Positions 44,282-54,142 of a stretch of DNA of 64,000 bases are shown here, piece by piece. The stretch's first letter is position 1; each line of letters starts with the position of its first letter. Position numbers and translations under genes: made by a program. The notes under the pieces are model-generated. The model was not told the DNA's origin. It was given only the letters and a program-made list of their open reading frames with translations, and made no database searches. The stretch is from Tolypocladium sp. Sup5 PDA-1 (lineage: Eukaryota; Ascomycota; Sordariomycetes; Hypocreales; Ophiocordycipitaceae), in the NCBI GenBank assembly GCA_000750105.3, contig JPHH03000041.1, positions 124,001 through 188,000 of the forward strand, in the 5' to 3' direction.

Positions 44282-45954
44282 ATGGCCGACCTCAGCAAGA
44301 ACTTTGAGACGCTGCAGCTGCACGCGGGGTAAGTCGGCGCATCGTCGCGGGGTCGTGGTGGGATGAATTGAGTCGACTTACTGACGATGGTGTCTTGCAG
44401 CGCGGAACCTGATCCCACGACCAAGTCGCGAGCTGTGCCCATCTACGCGACCACGGTACGGCTTACAGGTATCTAGAGACTTGGGGGGGGGGGGGCAGCC
44501 GGGCTGACGGAGATGTAGAGCTTCACCTTCAATGACTCGGCCCACGGCGCGAGGCTGTTTGGCCTCAAGGAGTTTGGCAACATCTACAGCCGCATCATGA
44601 ACGTGAGCCACCACCGCCCTCGTCTTTACACATTGGCGAAGCCGCTGACACCCGTGCTGTAGCCCACCGTCGACGTCTTTGAGAAGCGCATCGCCGCCCT
44701 CGAAGGCGGTGTCGCCGCCCTCGCCGCCTCCTCCGGCCAGGGCGCCCAGTTCATCGCCATCGCCACCCTCGCCCACGCTGGCGACAACATCGTCTCCACG
44801 ACCAACCTCTACGGCGGCACGTACAACCAGTTCAAGGTCTTCCTGCCGCGGCTGGGCATCAACACCAAGTTCGTCGACGGCGACAAGCCCGAGGACATCG
44901 CCGCCGCCATCGACGACAAGACCAAGGCCGTCTACGTCGAGAGCATCGGCAACCCGCGCTACAACGTCCCCGACCTCGAGGCCATCGCCAAGGTTGCGCA
45001 CGATGCGGGCGTGCCCCTGGTCGTCGACAACACCTTTGGCGCCGGCGGCTACTTCATCCGTCCCATCGACCACGGCGCCGACATCGTCGTCCACTCGGCC
45101 ACCAAGTGGATCGGCGGCCACGGCACCACCGTCGGCGGCGTCATCGTCGACTCGGGCAAGTTCGACTGGGGCAAGCACGGCAAGCGCTTCCCGCAGTTCG
45201 TCGAGCCGTCCGAGGGCTACCACGGCCTCAAGTTCTGGGACACGTTCGGCCCCATCACCTTCATCATCCGCGCCCGCGTCGAGACCCTGCGCGACCTGGG
45301 CGCCACGCTGAACCCCTTTGCCGCCCAGCAGCTGCTGCTCGGCACCGAGACCCTCAGCCTGCGCGCCGAGCGCCACGCCCAGAACGCCCTCGCGCTGGCC
45401 CGCTACCTGGAGAAGAGCCCGTACGTGAGCTGGGTCTCGTACCCGGGCCTCGAGAGCCACCCGTACCACGAGACGGCCAAGAAGTACCTCAAGAAGGGCT
45501 CCGGCGGCGTGCTGAGCTTCGGCGTCAAGGGCGGCGGCGCTGGCAGCCAGGTCGTCGACGGCTTCAAGCTAATCTCCAACCTCGCCAACGTCGGTGACGC
45601 CAAGACGCTCGCCATCCAGTGAGTCCCAGATGCCTAATTCGCTGATCGATTGTATGCTGACGCCGCGTAGCCCCTGGACGACGACCCACGAGCAGCTCTC
45701 TGACGAGGAAAAGGCCAGCTCTGGTGTCACCGAGGTGAGCATCTGCCACTTACACCCGATGCTGAGATACGTTCCGCTGACATGTTACCTCTCAGGACCT
45801 GATCCGCATCTCGGTCGGCATCGAGCACATTGACGACATCATTGCCGACTTTGAGCAGTCCTTCAAGGCTGCTTCTGCGGCCACCACTGCCGGCGAGGCC
45901 TCCAAGGCCCCCGCCGCCGAGCACAAGGAGGCCGAGGCGCCGACTGCTCCCTAG
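44282..45954 (+). CDS. cysD: O-acetylhomoserine sulfhydrylase (cysD/MET17)
   Basis: Six exons (44282-44328, 44401-44455, 44519-44602, 44663-45618, 45671-45734, 45796-45954) encode 454 residues. The PLP enzyme joins O-acetylhomoserine with sulfide to give homocysteine in cytosolic sulfur assimilation. Motifs are [76 protein letters not shown] and the PLP-lysine motif SATKWIGGHGTTVGG (Lys near 210). LISNLANVGDAKTLAIHPW and HEQL complete the cystathionine-lyase fold, and the splice at 45618/45671 restores the His. The C-terminus carries an Ala/Glu-rich extension of about 30 residues after the fold. Intron 2 contains a run of 13 G. Confidence 0.96.
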
Positions 45955-46284
45955 ACGCTGGACGACTCGATGACGAGTTTCGAAAAGGGGCGCATGTGTG
46001 GCTACCTGAATACCCATGATGCAGAAATGAATATAAATGTCAAGCCATAATAAAAGTAGAAGCCTGTGACTCGTAATTGGTTCTGTCGCTTGGTGATAGC
46101 GAAAGCAATGCATGCGTAGAGTGAAGGTCAGGTATGGTGTTGAACAGACACGGCAGGCGGATATGTGCAGCCCCCTGATTGGCCCATGCTCCACCCCCAG
46201 CTCCGAGGCCAAACCTCCAACGTCGCCTCCAACACCACATTCCAATCAATCCTCATCACGACAACCTCGACCACAACCGCAACC
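45955..46284. other. Short spacer, cysD to EMC7
   Basis: 330 bp between same-strand genes. It holds an AATAAA at 46049-46054, about 95 bp after the cysD stop, a plausible polyadenylation signal, and then the EMC7 promoter and leader. Confidence 0.5.
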
Positions 46285-47126
46285 ATGCGCCTCTCCCTCA
46301 CGCTGCTCCCCGCGCTCGCCAGCCTCGCGCTGAGCACCACCACCACCACCACGACAACCCTCACGCTCTCCCTCCCTGGGTCCCCCAACCCCTTCACCCT
46401 GCCCGCCAGCACGCACGCCACGCTCGCCTCGCTGGGCGCGCACCACGCCGCGCCCCTGTCCACCATCAACACCTTCGTCTTCCGCAACGTGACGCCCGGG
46501 TCGTACCTCGCCGACGTGCACTGCGCGACGGACGCGTTCCGCCCGCTGCGCGTGGACGTGGCGCCGGACGGCGGGGTGCGCGCGTGGGAGACGTTCCGCG
46601 GCAACGAGTGGGGGAACCGGGGCGAGGCGCTCGAGGTCAAGGACGGGAGGGGGCTTGAGCTGCGGGCGCTCGGGAAGAAGAACTACTTTATGGAGAGGCC
46701 GAAGTGTAAGCTGGAGCGCCGCAGAGCGGAGAAACAGGAAGGCTAACCGGCGCAGTCTCCATCCTGAGCATCCTCAAGAACCCCATGATCCTGATGGGCC
46801 TCGTCAGCATGGTCATCTTCATCGGCATGCCCTACCTCATGGACAACAGTACGCCCTCCTCTCCCTTCCACCCCCCTGGACCTATTACTGACTGGCCCGT
46901 CTGCGCAGTGGACCCCGAGATGAAGGCCGAGTTCGAGGCCCAGCAGAAGAAGGGCGGGCTGGCTGGTATGATCGGCGTCGCCGCCGGCGGGCAGCAGGGC
47001 GGCAACCCCCTCGGCGACTTCGACATGGCGTCGTTCCTGGCGGGCTCGAGCAAGAAGGACGGCAGCAAGAGCGGCAGCGAGGGCGGCAGCGAGGGCGCGG
47101 CGAAGAACCAGGGTGTCAGGAGATGA
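46285..47126 (+). CDS. EMC7: ER membrane protein complex subunit 7 (Emc7/Sop4)
   Basis: Exons 46285-46705, 46756-46848 and 46909-47126 encode 243 residues. Emc7 is a lumen-facing subunit of the ER membrane insertase complex. A signal peptide (MRLSLTLLPALASLALS) leads into a beta-sandwich domain (DUF2012): TFVFRNVTPGSYLADVHC, then FRPLRVDV. After RALGKKNYFMERPKFSIL comes one membrane helix, MILMGLVSMVIFIGMPYLMDN, and a cytosolic tail rich in Gly, Ser and Lys. Intron ends regenerate Phe at the PKFS junction and Met at NMDPEM. A short ACC/ACG triplet run gives a poly-Thr stretch just after the signal peptide. Confidence 0.92.
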
Positions 47127-47464
47127 GCATAATACGAATACGTGGTATACAGCGGAAGATGCGGGAGGTGCTGTCATGACTGGAATCTCGGCATGAGCAT
47201 TGAATAGACGGATTCTTATAGACGCACTTCACACGTACGATGCAGATGGCCAAGCATTGGTGCCACTACAAATACTCCTATTCCCATTGCTGCGCGTGAA
47301 TTGGCCGTTTAGTCTCTGCGTCGTGAATAGTAGGTAGGTATAACTGCTCCTTCAACCACTCTACTTCCAGTCCCTCTCAACATGCTACAGTCTCTCAATC
47401 TAGACCACCAATAAACATCAATGCCTCGTCTCAACGCACGTCATCTCGCTTGTAAAAAGTCCCG
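47127..47464. other. Convergent 3' intergenic region
   Basis: 338 bp between the EMC7 and WW-protein stops. It contains AATAAA at 47410-47415 on the plus strand; nothing else is evident. Confidence 0.5.
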
Positions 47465-48628
47465 TTACCAGTCACCATCACCACCGCCACCGTCATCATA
47501 GTCGTTGTTCTGACCATCCTCTGTAAACTCACGTTAGCAAAACACACGTCCTGTCATCCGTGTCTCAGGATGAGCACTTACGGTATCCGTCCTGGTACTC
47601 CGACTGGTCATGATCGTGAATCGCATCCGCAATGAGCACACCGCCCAGCACACCGGCGCCAAGACCCAGCGCACCGCCCGCAAGGCCCATGCCCATCCCG
47701 CTGCTCTTCTTCGGCGGCTGCTGCTGCTGCTGTTGCGCGCCGTAGCCCCCGCCGTAACCTGGTTGCTGGCCGTAGCCCCCACCGTAGCCTGGTTGCTGGC
47801 CGTAGCCTCCGCCGTAGCCAGGCTGCTGGCCGTACCCGGGGCCGCTGGCATAGCCACCGCCGTAGCCCTGCTGGTTGGGATATCCACCGTACTGCTGCTG
47901 CGGCGGCGGCGACTGGTTGTAGTAGCCCTGCTGTGGCTGTGGCGAGTATCCTCCATAGCTGCCCTGCGCACCGCCAGCTGGAGTCTTGCCCTTGCCGCCA
48001 AAGAGCTTGCCCAGCAGGCCGCCGCTCTTGCCCCTGTCCTGGCTCCGCGGGGGCAGGTCCTGCGGGAACTGCTCCTGGGGATACGCGCCGCCGCCGCCCT
48101 GCTGGCCCTGCTGCGCGTACGAGCTCGCGGCGCCGTATCCCGCCGGGGGTTGTGCGCCGCCGGGACTGCTCCCGCGCGCCTTGGCGTCCTCCTCGGCCTG
48201 CAGTTTGGCCGCGAGCTTGGCATCCTCTTCCGCGGACGACGGGCCGCCCGCAGCGGGGGTACCGTGCCCGGAGCCGGAGCGGTCCTCGTAGGGGTTCTTT
48301 TTGGTGTCCGTCGGCGCGGGGGTGTGGCCGGGCTCGTACCCGGGCGGGGGCTCGTTGGGGGCGTTTTCGCCGACGGGGAAGACGGGCGCCGTGGGCTTGT
48401 CCCACTGCGATTTTTTCGTGTACACGTTGACGTAGAACCTGCGATCGCGGGTTAGGCGTTGCGCGCAAAAAACCCTCCCGCGAAGAGGCCAGATGACGGG
48501 TGCTCGTGTAACAGCGATGCGGCTTACCATTCCTTGTACTGGTCGTTCCAGCGCGCGGCCCACCCGGCGGGAACGTCGGGGGCCTTGGGCGGCGGCGGGC
48601 CAGTCGGCGGGGCGTATTCATCCATCAT
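47465..48628 (-). CDS. WW-domain protein with Gly/Tyr/Gln-rich low-complexity tail
   Basis: Exons 48628-48528, 48438-47582 and 47520-47465 encode 337 residues. The first splice joins the two halves of one WW domain near residues 20-53 (GWAARWNDQYKEWFYVN then SQWDKP), which binds proline-rich ligands. A linker with Glu/Asp/Lys follows, then an extended tail rich in Gly, Tyr, Gln and Pro with repeated GYGQQPGYGG units, a short hydrophobic glycine zipper-like stretch (GLAGGALGLGAGVLGGVLIADAI), and an acidic Asp/Gly end. The intron at 47521-47581 has a GCTAAC branch. The protein resembles a common fungal WW/prion-like family of unknown role. Two adjacent ATGs (48628, 48625) are possible starts. 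Confidence 0.82.
47741..47850 (-). repeat. 30-bp tandem repeat in the WW-protein gene
   Basis: At least three 30-bp units (GGTTGCTGGCCGTAGCC plus variable bases on the plus strand) encode GYGQQPGYGG repeats; flanking partial units are more diverged. Confidence 0.85.
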
Positions 48629-49461
48629 GGGCGTCGTCTTCGATGCCGACGAGGTGTTTATAGGAGCGGCGAGAAGGGCTGCCGTAGGAAGATGCGGCGG
48701 GTTGATGGTGATGCGGAGGAGGGGTAATGGTAATGGAACGACTCTCCCAGGCCCGGTAAGCTCGAAGCTAAGACGACGGGACGGCCCAGAGAAGCCACAC
48801 AGCGCAGCAGCTCAGTCGCCCACTCCAAACAATAAACAAACGTCTCAAACAGAAATACAGTTGAAATACAAACGATCGAGGAGCAGCGAGACGGACAGAG
48901 ATGTAGGTGAGACGGGAACCTTAAAGGCGCTCTCGGATCCGGGCCTTCTCCAGCCAACGCATTCACGGCCCCTGTATCACAGAATGGTCAGCGCTGTCGT
49001 CATTGGCACAGCGCCTGCACCGCCTCCCCGCTAGCCCTCCTGGTTTACTCGTAGCTGATCTCCGACAGCAGCTTCCAGGTTGTTGTTGCCGCACATCCGA
49101 GCGCCGGGAGGCCTGTCGAAGGAGGACAGGGCCCTTTGCCTCAGCACTCGTCACTCCGTTGCCACAGCTGGACATGCTTGTGCATCAGCCACACCCACGA
49201 GAATGTTCCAACGAAGGCATGTCCGAAAATCCGTTTCCAGTTGATTCCTCCAGGCCGTCACATGCTCCCTCCACGTAACGAGGGATGGCTTAGACGCCAC
49301 CGCTGGCCAGGCATCACAGAGCAGCTTACAGTACACAGTCATCACATTTCGAGACATCCGTACGAAAAGTACTTGGTCAATTCCGCTCCCGAATCCAATC
49401 GCTAGCAAATCTATCCTTGACACCTAGGCAGTTACACGGGCTCCAGCGGGATATCAGGATA
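48629..49461. other. Intergenic region, WW-protein promoter and PNS1 3' side
   Basis: 833 bp with no convincing frame. It should contain the WW-gene promoter and the PNS1 3' UTR. No repeat or known site seen. Confidence 0.45.
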
Positions 49462-51806
49462 TCACGCGTATCCCTCCTCGCCAATCCTCCGCTCCCCAAA
49501 CAGATACGCCGCCTCGAGGCAGAACCTCCCGTGACCCCTCTCCATCCGCCGCTCACTGCCGTAGCATATCAGCACCGCGTCCACAATGCCGCTGAGGATG
49601 CCCTCCATCGCGCCCATCACAGAGTAGCCGATGAAGCTGGCCATGATGCCCACCACGTACGCGTACGCCGATCCCCGCACGCCCATGCCGTCGGGAAGCT
49701 GGATCTGTAGTTGCTTCGCCGTGATGACCCAGCCCGCGAAGCCCAGCGCCGTCGCCATGATGAACCGCGTTGCCACCAGGAGCAGCTTAGCCAGCCGGTA
49801 CGGAATCAGCCCATTGGGCTGTCCGCGAACCCGTAGTGACCGCGGGGTGAGAGTGGTGGTAGGGATAGCCGGGGAGATGACATCCATCTGGTCCAGTCCC
49901 CTCGCCGAAGTGGACATGCTCTGCGAGTGAATGGCTGCGTATGTAACCGTCAGAGGATTCGTCAGCGCGATAATCGGTGTTGGAATCCAGAATGACGCGA
50001 TGTTCGTGATCGTAGATCCGATCCTCCTCGGCAAGAAGAGTAACGGAGCACGAATCAGCAGCGACAGCAAGGTCGACTGGCAAATGCTGCCAAATATCGT
50101 CGTGGTTGCATGGCTCAGAGCAGCCAGGACAATCTCCCTCGATGGCGTCACGGGACCCGCGTTCCGGTGAAAGTACCATTGCGAGACCGTCGCCGCCGTC
50201 GTGGCACGGTGGACCGCGTTGATCACGGCCAGCGTCCACAGATACATGAAGATGAATGCCGCTCCCAGCCACCAGCTCGAGAACTGAATCACGAACCGAA
50301 CCAGGGACTTGGAAAAGTATCCGCCCATAAACACACGCGTAAACATGGCCAGCCAGGCCCACGTCCACACGACGATCAGGGCGAGGCAGCCGAATCCCAC
50401 CAGGAGCAGTCCGGGGTTCTGTGCCAAGATCTTTGACGAGAACTGCAGGATCTCAATCGCCTGCTGGATCGCCCTGCGGCCTTTGACGACGAGCCAAAGC
50501 CACAGGATGCATGAGGCGGCTGGGATCAAAGAGGCCCACCGCATCACCGTGTCTTGAACGCTTGACCCGTGCGTGCGTCCCTTGAAGGACGAAATGAAAG
50601 AGTAGAGAGAGAACGACAACATGATGACCGGGACCGCAATCAGGATGACACTCACGAGCGGCCGGACAAAGGACCGCAGCGCTGCCAGCCAGATGAACGA
50701 CACGAATACCGCGACCACGGTATCGACCGCCAGCATGTCAAACGATTTTTGCAGTGTCGTATATATCGTGTCACCGACGGGGCTCTTCCGGGGCGAGGTA
50801 TGCAGCCACACGAGAATGAAGGTCGACATCATCCCGGCGAAGCAGATTAGGAATATCCAGGCGAAGAAGGGGTCGTGTCTGAAGAGCTCGCCCTCGATCA
50901 GGAGGTTCCCGGGCTGGACAGGTTCATACTCTGGGGGGGCTTGCCTCCGTACGCTGCTGACATCCGTGTCGCTGGTGGACGTCCTCTTGAGCATGAATGG
51001 AGTCCGCTCTGACTGCGACTTGAACCGTTGAAACGGAGGAGGGCTTGAATCGGTCGGTGCCTCCCCGCCGAGCAGAGACTCTGGCGGATCCTCATCGCCA
51101 TCCTCTTGCGACTCTAGGCCGACATCAACCATCTTACCCTTGCTGTCAGGACTGCCCTGGTCTGCGCTGGATCGCGGCACCTCCTCGGCTTCCTCCAATA
51201 ACGTGTCTTGTGCCACGAGAGGCTGATGCGTGCTCCTCGTACCGTTCCAGCTACTCTTGATGCCTCGCCCCACACCATGGCTCCGGTAGGGATGGTCGAC
51301 GTCTCCGGCGCTCTCCTCGATGGACCCACGACTGTTGGCCGACTCTGCGCTCTCCGCAAGCTGGCTCGCAGCCGCTACCCGCCGTGACCGCTGCAGCGCA
51401 AACAAATCCGCAGCCTCCCGCTCCCGCTCCTCCTCGTCATCCTCCTCCCGGAACTCGTCGAGCGTGCTGTGGAACAGCGGAGCGTCCTGTGCCGCCGATA
51501 TGCGCGACGCAAACGCCAGGTTCCCGAACCGCGAGCCGCCGCCGTTCTGCTGATAAGGATTTCCCCCGTGGCCGCGCGACAGGAACGGCCTGTTGGGCGC
51601 GTTCCCTCTGCCCGCGTCACGTTGGTGTCGCGCTGGTCGCGACGACGCCCAGTCGTTGGATCGTGGCGGGTGGTCGTTGTTGTCGGCCTGCCCAAAGTTG
51701 GACAGCCGCGACTGGGACTGTGCTAGGAACCGTGAAGCATCTACAGCCGGTGGTCAGCAAACGCCGCTCAGAGAGCAGACGAGTCGCACACACATTCCGA
51801 GAACAT
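49462..51806 (-). CDS. PNS1: Choline-transporter-like protein Pns1 (CTL/SLC44)
   Basis: A 13-nt first exon (51806-51794) and a long second exon (51740-49462) encode 763 residues. The tiny exon supplies MFSE and the start of a Tyr codon, and splicing gives MFSEYASRFLAQSQSRLSNFG, the usual start of filamentous fungal Pns1. The first 280 residues are cytoplasmic and low complexity, with acidic and Arg/Ser stretches. About ten hydrophobic helices follow (from FFAWIFLICFAGMMSTFILVW onward) with family blocks such as NAVHRATTAATVSQWYFHR and LLFLPRRIGS. CTL proteins lie in the plasma or internal membranes. Yeast Pns1 is not essential and its substrate is uncertain, so choline transport should not be assumed. 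It is divergent from the Rab gene. Confidence 0.92.
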
Positions 51807-52967
51807 TGTGGCCCCGTCACCAACCGCCACCTCGCGTCTCGCGTGGCGTGGTGACCCCGATGACTGATGGAAAGACGGTCGCCCGAGCGAGAGTTGGTCG
51901 GGTCGATGACGAGCGCAGATGGCACCGCCCGCCGATAAGGGTTGATGCTAAGCAGGCAGCGATCGCAACCGTGGATTCGAGGGGGATAAGTAATGTCGAG
52001 TACGGTTGCGCTGACTAGGACATGTGGAGGAGAAGGTGATGCAGTGCCGAGGAAGAGAAAGAGAGGCTCAAATGTACATGGTTGGAGGTCATGCGACGCG
52101 AGGCGTATGGCCTGGGAACCTTGATGCAGGCGAGTGATGACCCATCGTCGTCAGGCAGATCCAATGACTGCCGCTGGGGCGGTACCACGGCGCCAACACA
52201 AGGTACCCACCTGGGGCAGGCGGTCAAGCGCTGGCCCAGCGCCTGTGGTTGGTGTCACAAGCGGCACTACAGGCAGCCTCCCACTAACGAGGCGCTGGAG
52301 CGAAGCCGGGGCCACAGCGAGGCACTCATCGACGCATGCGGCCAGCCCTCGTTACGATATTCTCCTCGCCAAACCCTGTGCTCCCCGACCCTGCTTTCTA
52401 GACGCAGCCTCATAACTCGCTCGAGGGCATTACCAAGCGGAGCCCAAGCGTTTGGGCAGCGGCGCAGGGCCTGTTGTTATACCGTAGGCACCCGAGCGCA
52501 GATGCACGAAGGGCCCGGATGGGAAGTCCGTTATCGCAATAGTTGCGTCACTGCCCGCCGATAACAGTCTCAGTGTGAACCCTGAACCCACTCGAGCTCC
52601 AGCTGAGCAACGCCGCTGTCATCGGTCGGAAAATCAAGGGCCGTTTGTCTCGCCCGTGACGGTCCACGCTCGCGCCCCGTATCACCCGCAACCTCCATCC
52701 CAAGAGCTACAGTTCTCCATCCACCATCCTTTCCGCGCCACTCCCTTGTACAAGCATTCAACTGGACGGTTCTTTTTTTTTTTTTTTGGCTAGCAATACC
52801 CATTGTTACTTTCACGCTTCTGTTTCCTCTTTTACAAAGCCATCTGTTCCCCCGTCACCTCTGGCTGGGAGCGGCAGCACGTGCTCCCCGTGCCCAGAGC
52901 CCGACATCTCGACTACCTTACTCGTGCGACCTCTTCTCGGGCACCTCCCCTCCGCCCGCCATTGCCC
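51807..52967. promoter_or_regulatory. Divergent intergenic region, PNS1 / Rab
   Basis: 1.16 kb with no assignable gene. A T-run (52771-52787) and a CT-rich leader precede the Rab ATG. No known site identified. Confidence 0.45.
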
Positions 52968-53717
52968 ATGGCATCGTCGCCGTGGGACTACATCGCCAAA
53001 CTAGTCTGCATCGGCGACTCAGGATGCGGCAAGTCCAGCCTCACGATCCGCCTCTGCGAAGGCCGCTTCTCCCCCCATCACGACGTCACCATCGGCGTTG
53101 AGTTCGGCTCCCGCATCGTCCCCGTCGGCCCGCCGCACTCCAAGCCGCCCTCGCCCTTCTCCCCCGACGGCTCCGCCCCCGATGGGCTGCCCGAGCCGCC
53201 CCGCGACACCAGCAACACGCCCCAGAAGCACATGAAACTGAGCCTGTGGGACACCGCCGGCCAGGAGACGTACAAGTCCGTGACGCGGTCCTACTTCCGC
53301 GGCGCGAGCGGCGCGCTGCTGGTCTTTGACCTGTCGAGGAAACAGACCTTCCAGCACGTCACGGACTGGCTGAACGACCTGAGGCAGATTGCCGAGCCGG
53401 ACATTGTGGTGATACTGGTGGGCAACAAGGCCGACTTGGCTCAACAAGAGGATAACAAGAGAGAGGTCACGAGGGAAGAGGCTGAGGAGTGGGCCAAGAG
53501 GAACGGCGTAATGGAATACGTTGAGACGAGTGCCAAGAGCGGCGAGAACGTCGAGAAAGCCTTCATGAGGGTCGCCGAGAGGATCTTCCAGAACATCCAG
53601 GCCGGCAAGTATGATTTAAACGACAGGAGATCAGGCGTCAAGGGGCCGAGCGCCGGGGGAAATCGGCAAGTGAGATTGGCAGGCGACAACAAGTCCAGCG
53701 CCGGCGGGTGCTGTTGA
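52968..53717 (+). CDS. Rab-family small GTPase (Rab2/4/14 group) with an internal proline-rich insertion
   Basis: Single exon, 249 residues. Vesicle-traffic switch protein with all G motifs: GDSGCGKS (16-23), HHDVTIGVEFG (switch I), WDTAGQETYKSVTRSYFRG (G3/switch II), NKAD, ETSAKSG, and a C-terminal CC for geranylgeranylation. The RabF pattern IGVEFG...YYRGA-like fits Rab2/Rab4/Rab14 best. Between switch I and WDTAG lies an extra segment of about 28 residues rich in Pro, Ser and Asp. It has no intron-like ends and no branch site, so it appears to be translated. Rab genes of filamentous fungi usually have introns, and this one has none. Orthology within the group is not certain. Confidence 0.88.
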   Translation: MASSPWDYIAKLVCIGDSGCGKSSLTIRLCEGRFSPHHDVTIGVEFGSRIVPVGPPHSKPPSPFSPDGSAPDGLPEPPRDTSNTPQKHMKLSLWDTAGQETYKSVTRSYFRGASGALLVFDLSRKQTFQHVTDWLNDLRQIAEPDIVVILVGNKADLAQQEDNKREVTREEAEEWAKRNGVMEYVETSAKSGENVEKAFMRVAERIFQNIQAGKYDLNDRRSGVKGPSAGGNRQVRLAGDNKSSAGGCC

Positions 53718-54142
53718 AAGCCGAGAGAGAGCATGGTTCTGTACACATTGAGCATGATACCCGACGCCGCTGTCCTCACGCAGATGCTCGTTGAGTTGCC
53801 AGCAAAGAATGGCCAACTACAGTTAATGCCGTAATGCATAATAGTACAGCACGCGGCGGGCTTTGGCCGCTGCGAAGTCCAATTACCAATTAAAAAGAAA
53901 TTATCATGTTGCATTAGACGCAGAGCCTGCCCTCCCGTGATTCTACTCTTTTTGACCTTTTATACATTCCCAACCCAAGGTTCCCGTTCATAAAAATCTC
54001 CGTGACATCCCACGCCTAGATTCTTACATGTTTGATAGAGGTCGTGACCTCTACCGCGCTCCAGGAAGAAGCTCGCCAGTTTTCACCCAAACTGGTGTGA
54101 GCAACCCCAGTTGTTGTCCGCCAACATGCGAGAGTTTCCCAT
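53718..54142. other. Convergent 3' intergenic region
   Basis: 425 bp between the Rab and PMT4 stops; no element recognised. Confidence 0.5.

Noticed and set aside
44378..45469. 363-residue minus-strand frame opposite cysD.
   Set aside because: It overlaps strongly conserved cysD exons and has only Val/Ala/Gly-rich shadow composition.
53110..53235. Unspliced intron as explanation for the Rab insertion.
   Set aside because: No donor/acceptor pair with a branch site keeps the frame, and the composition is Pro-rich coding-like sequence.
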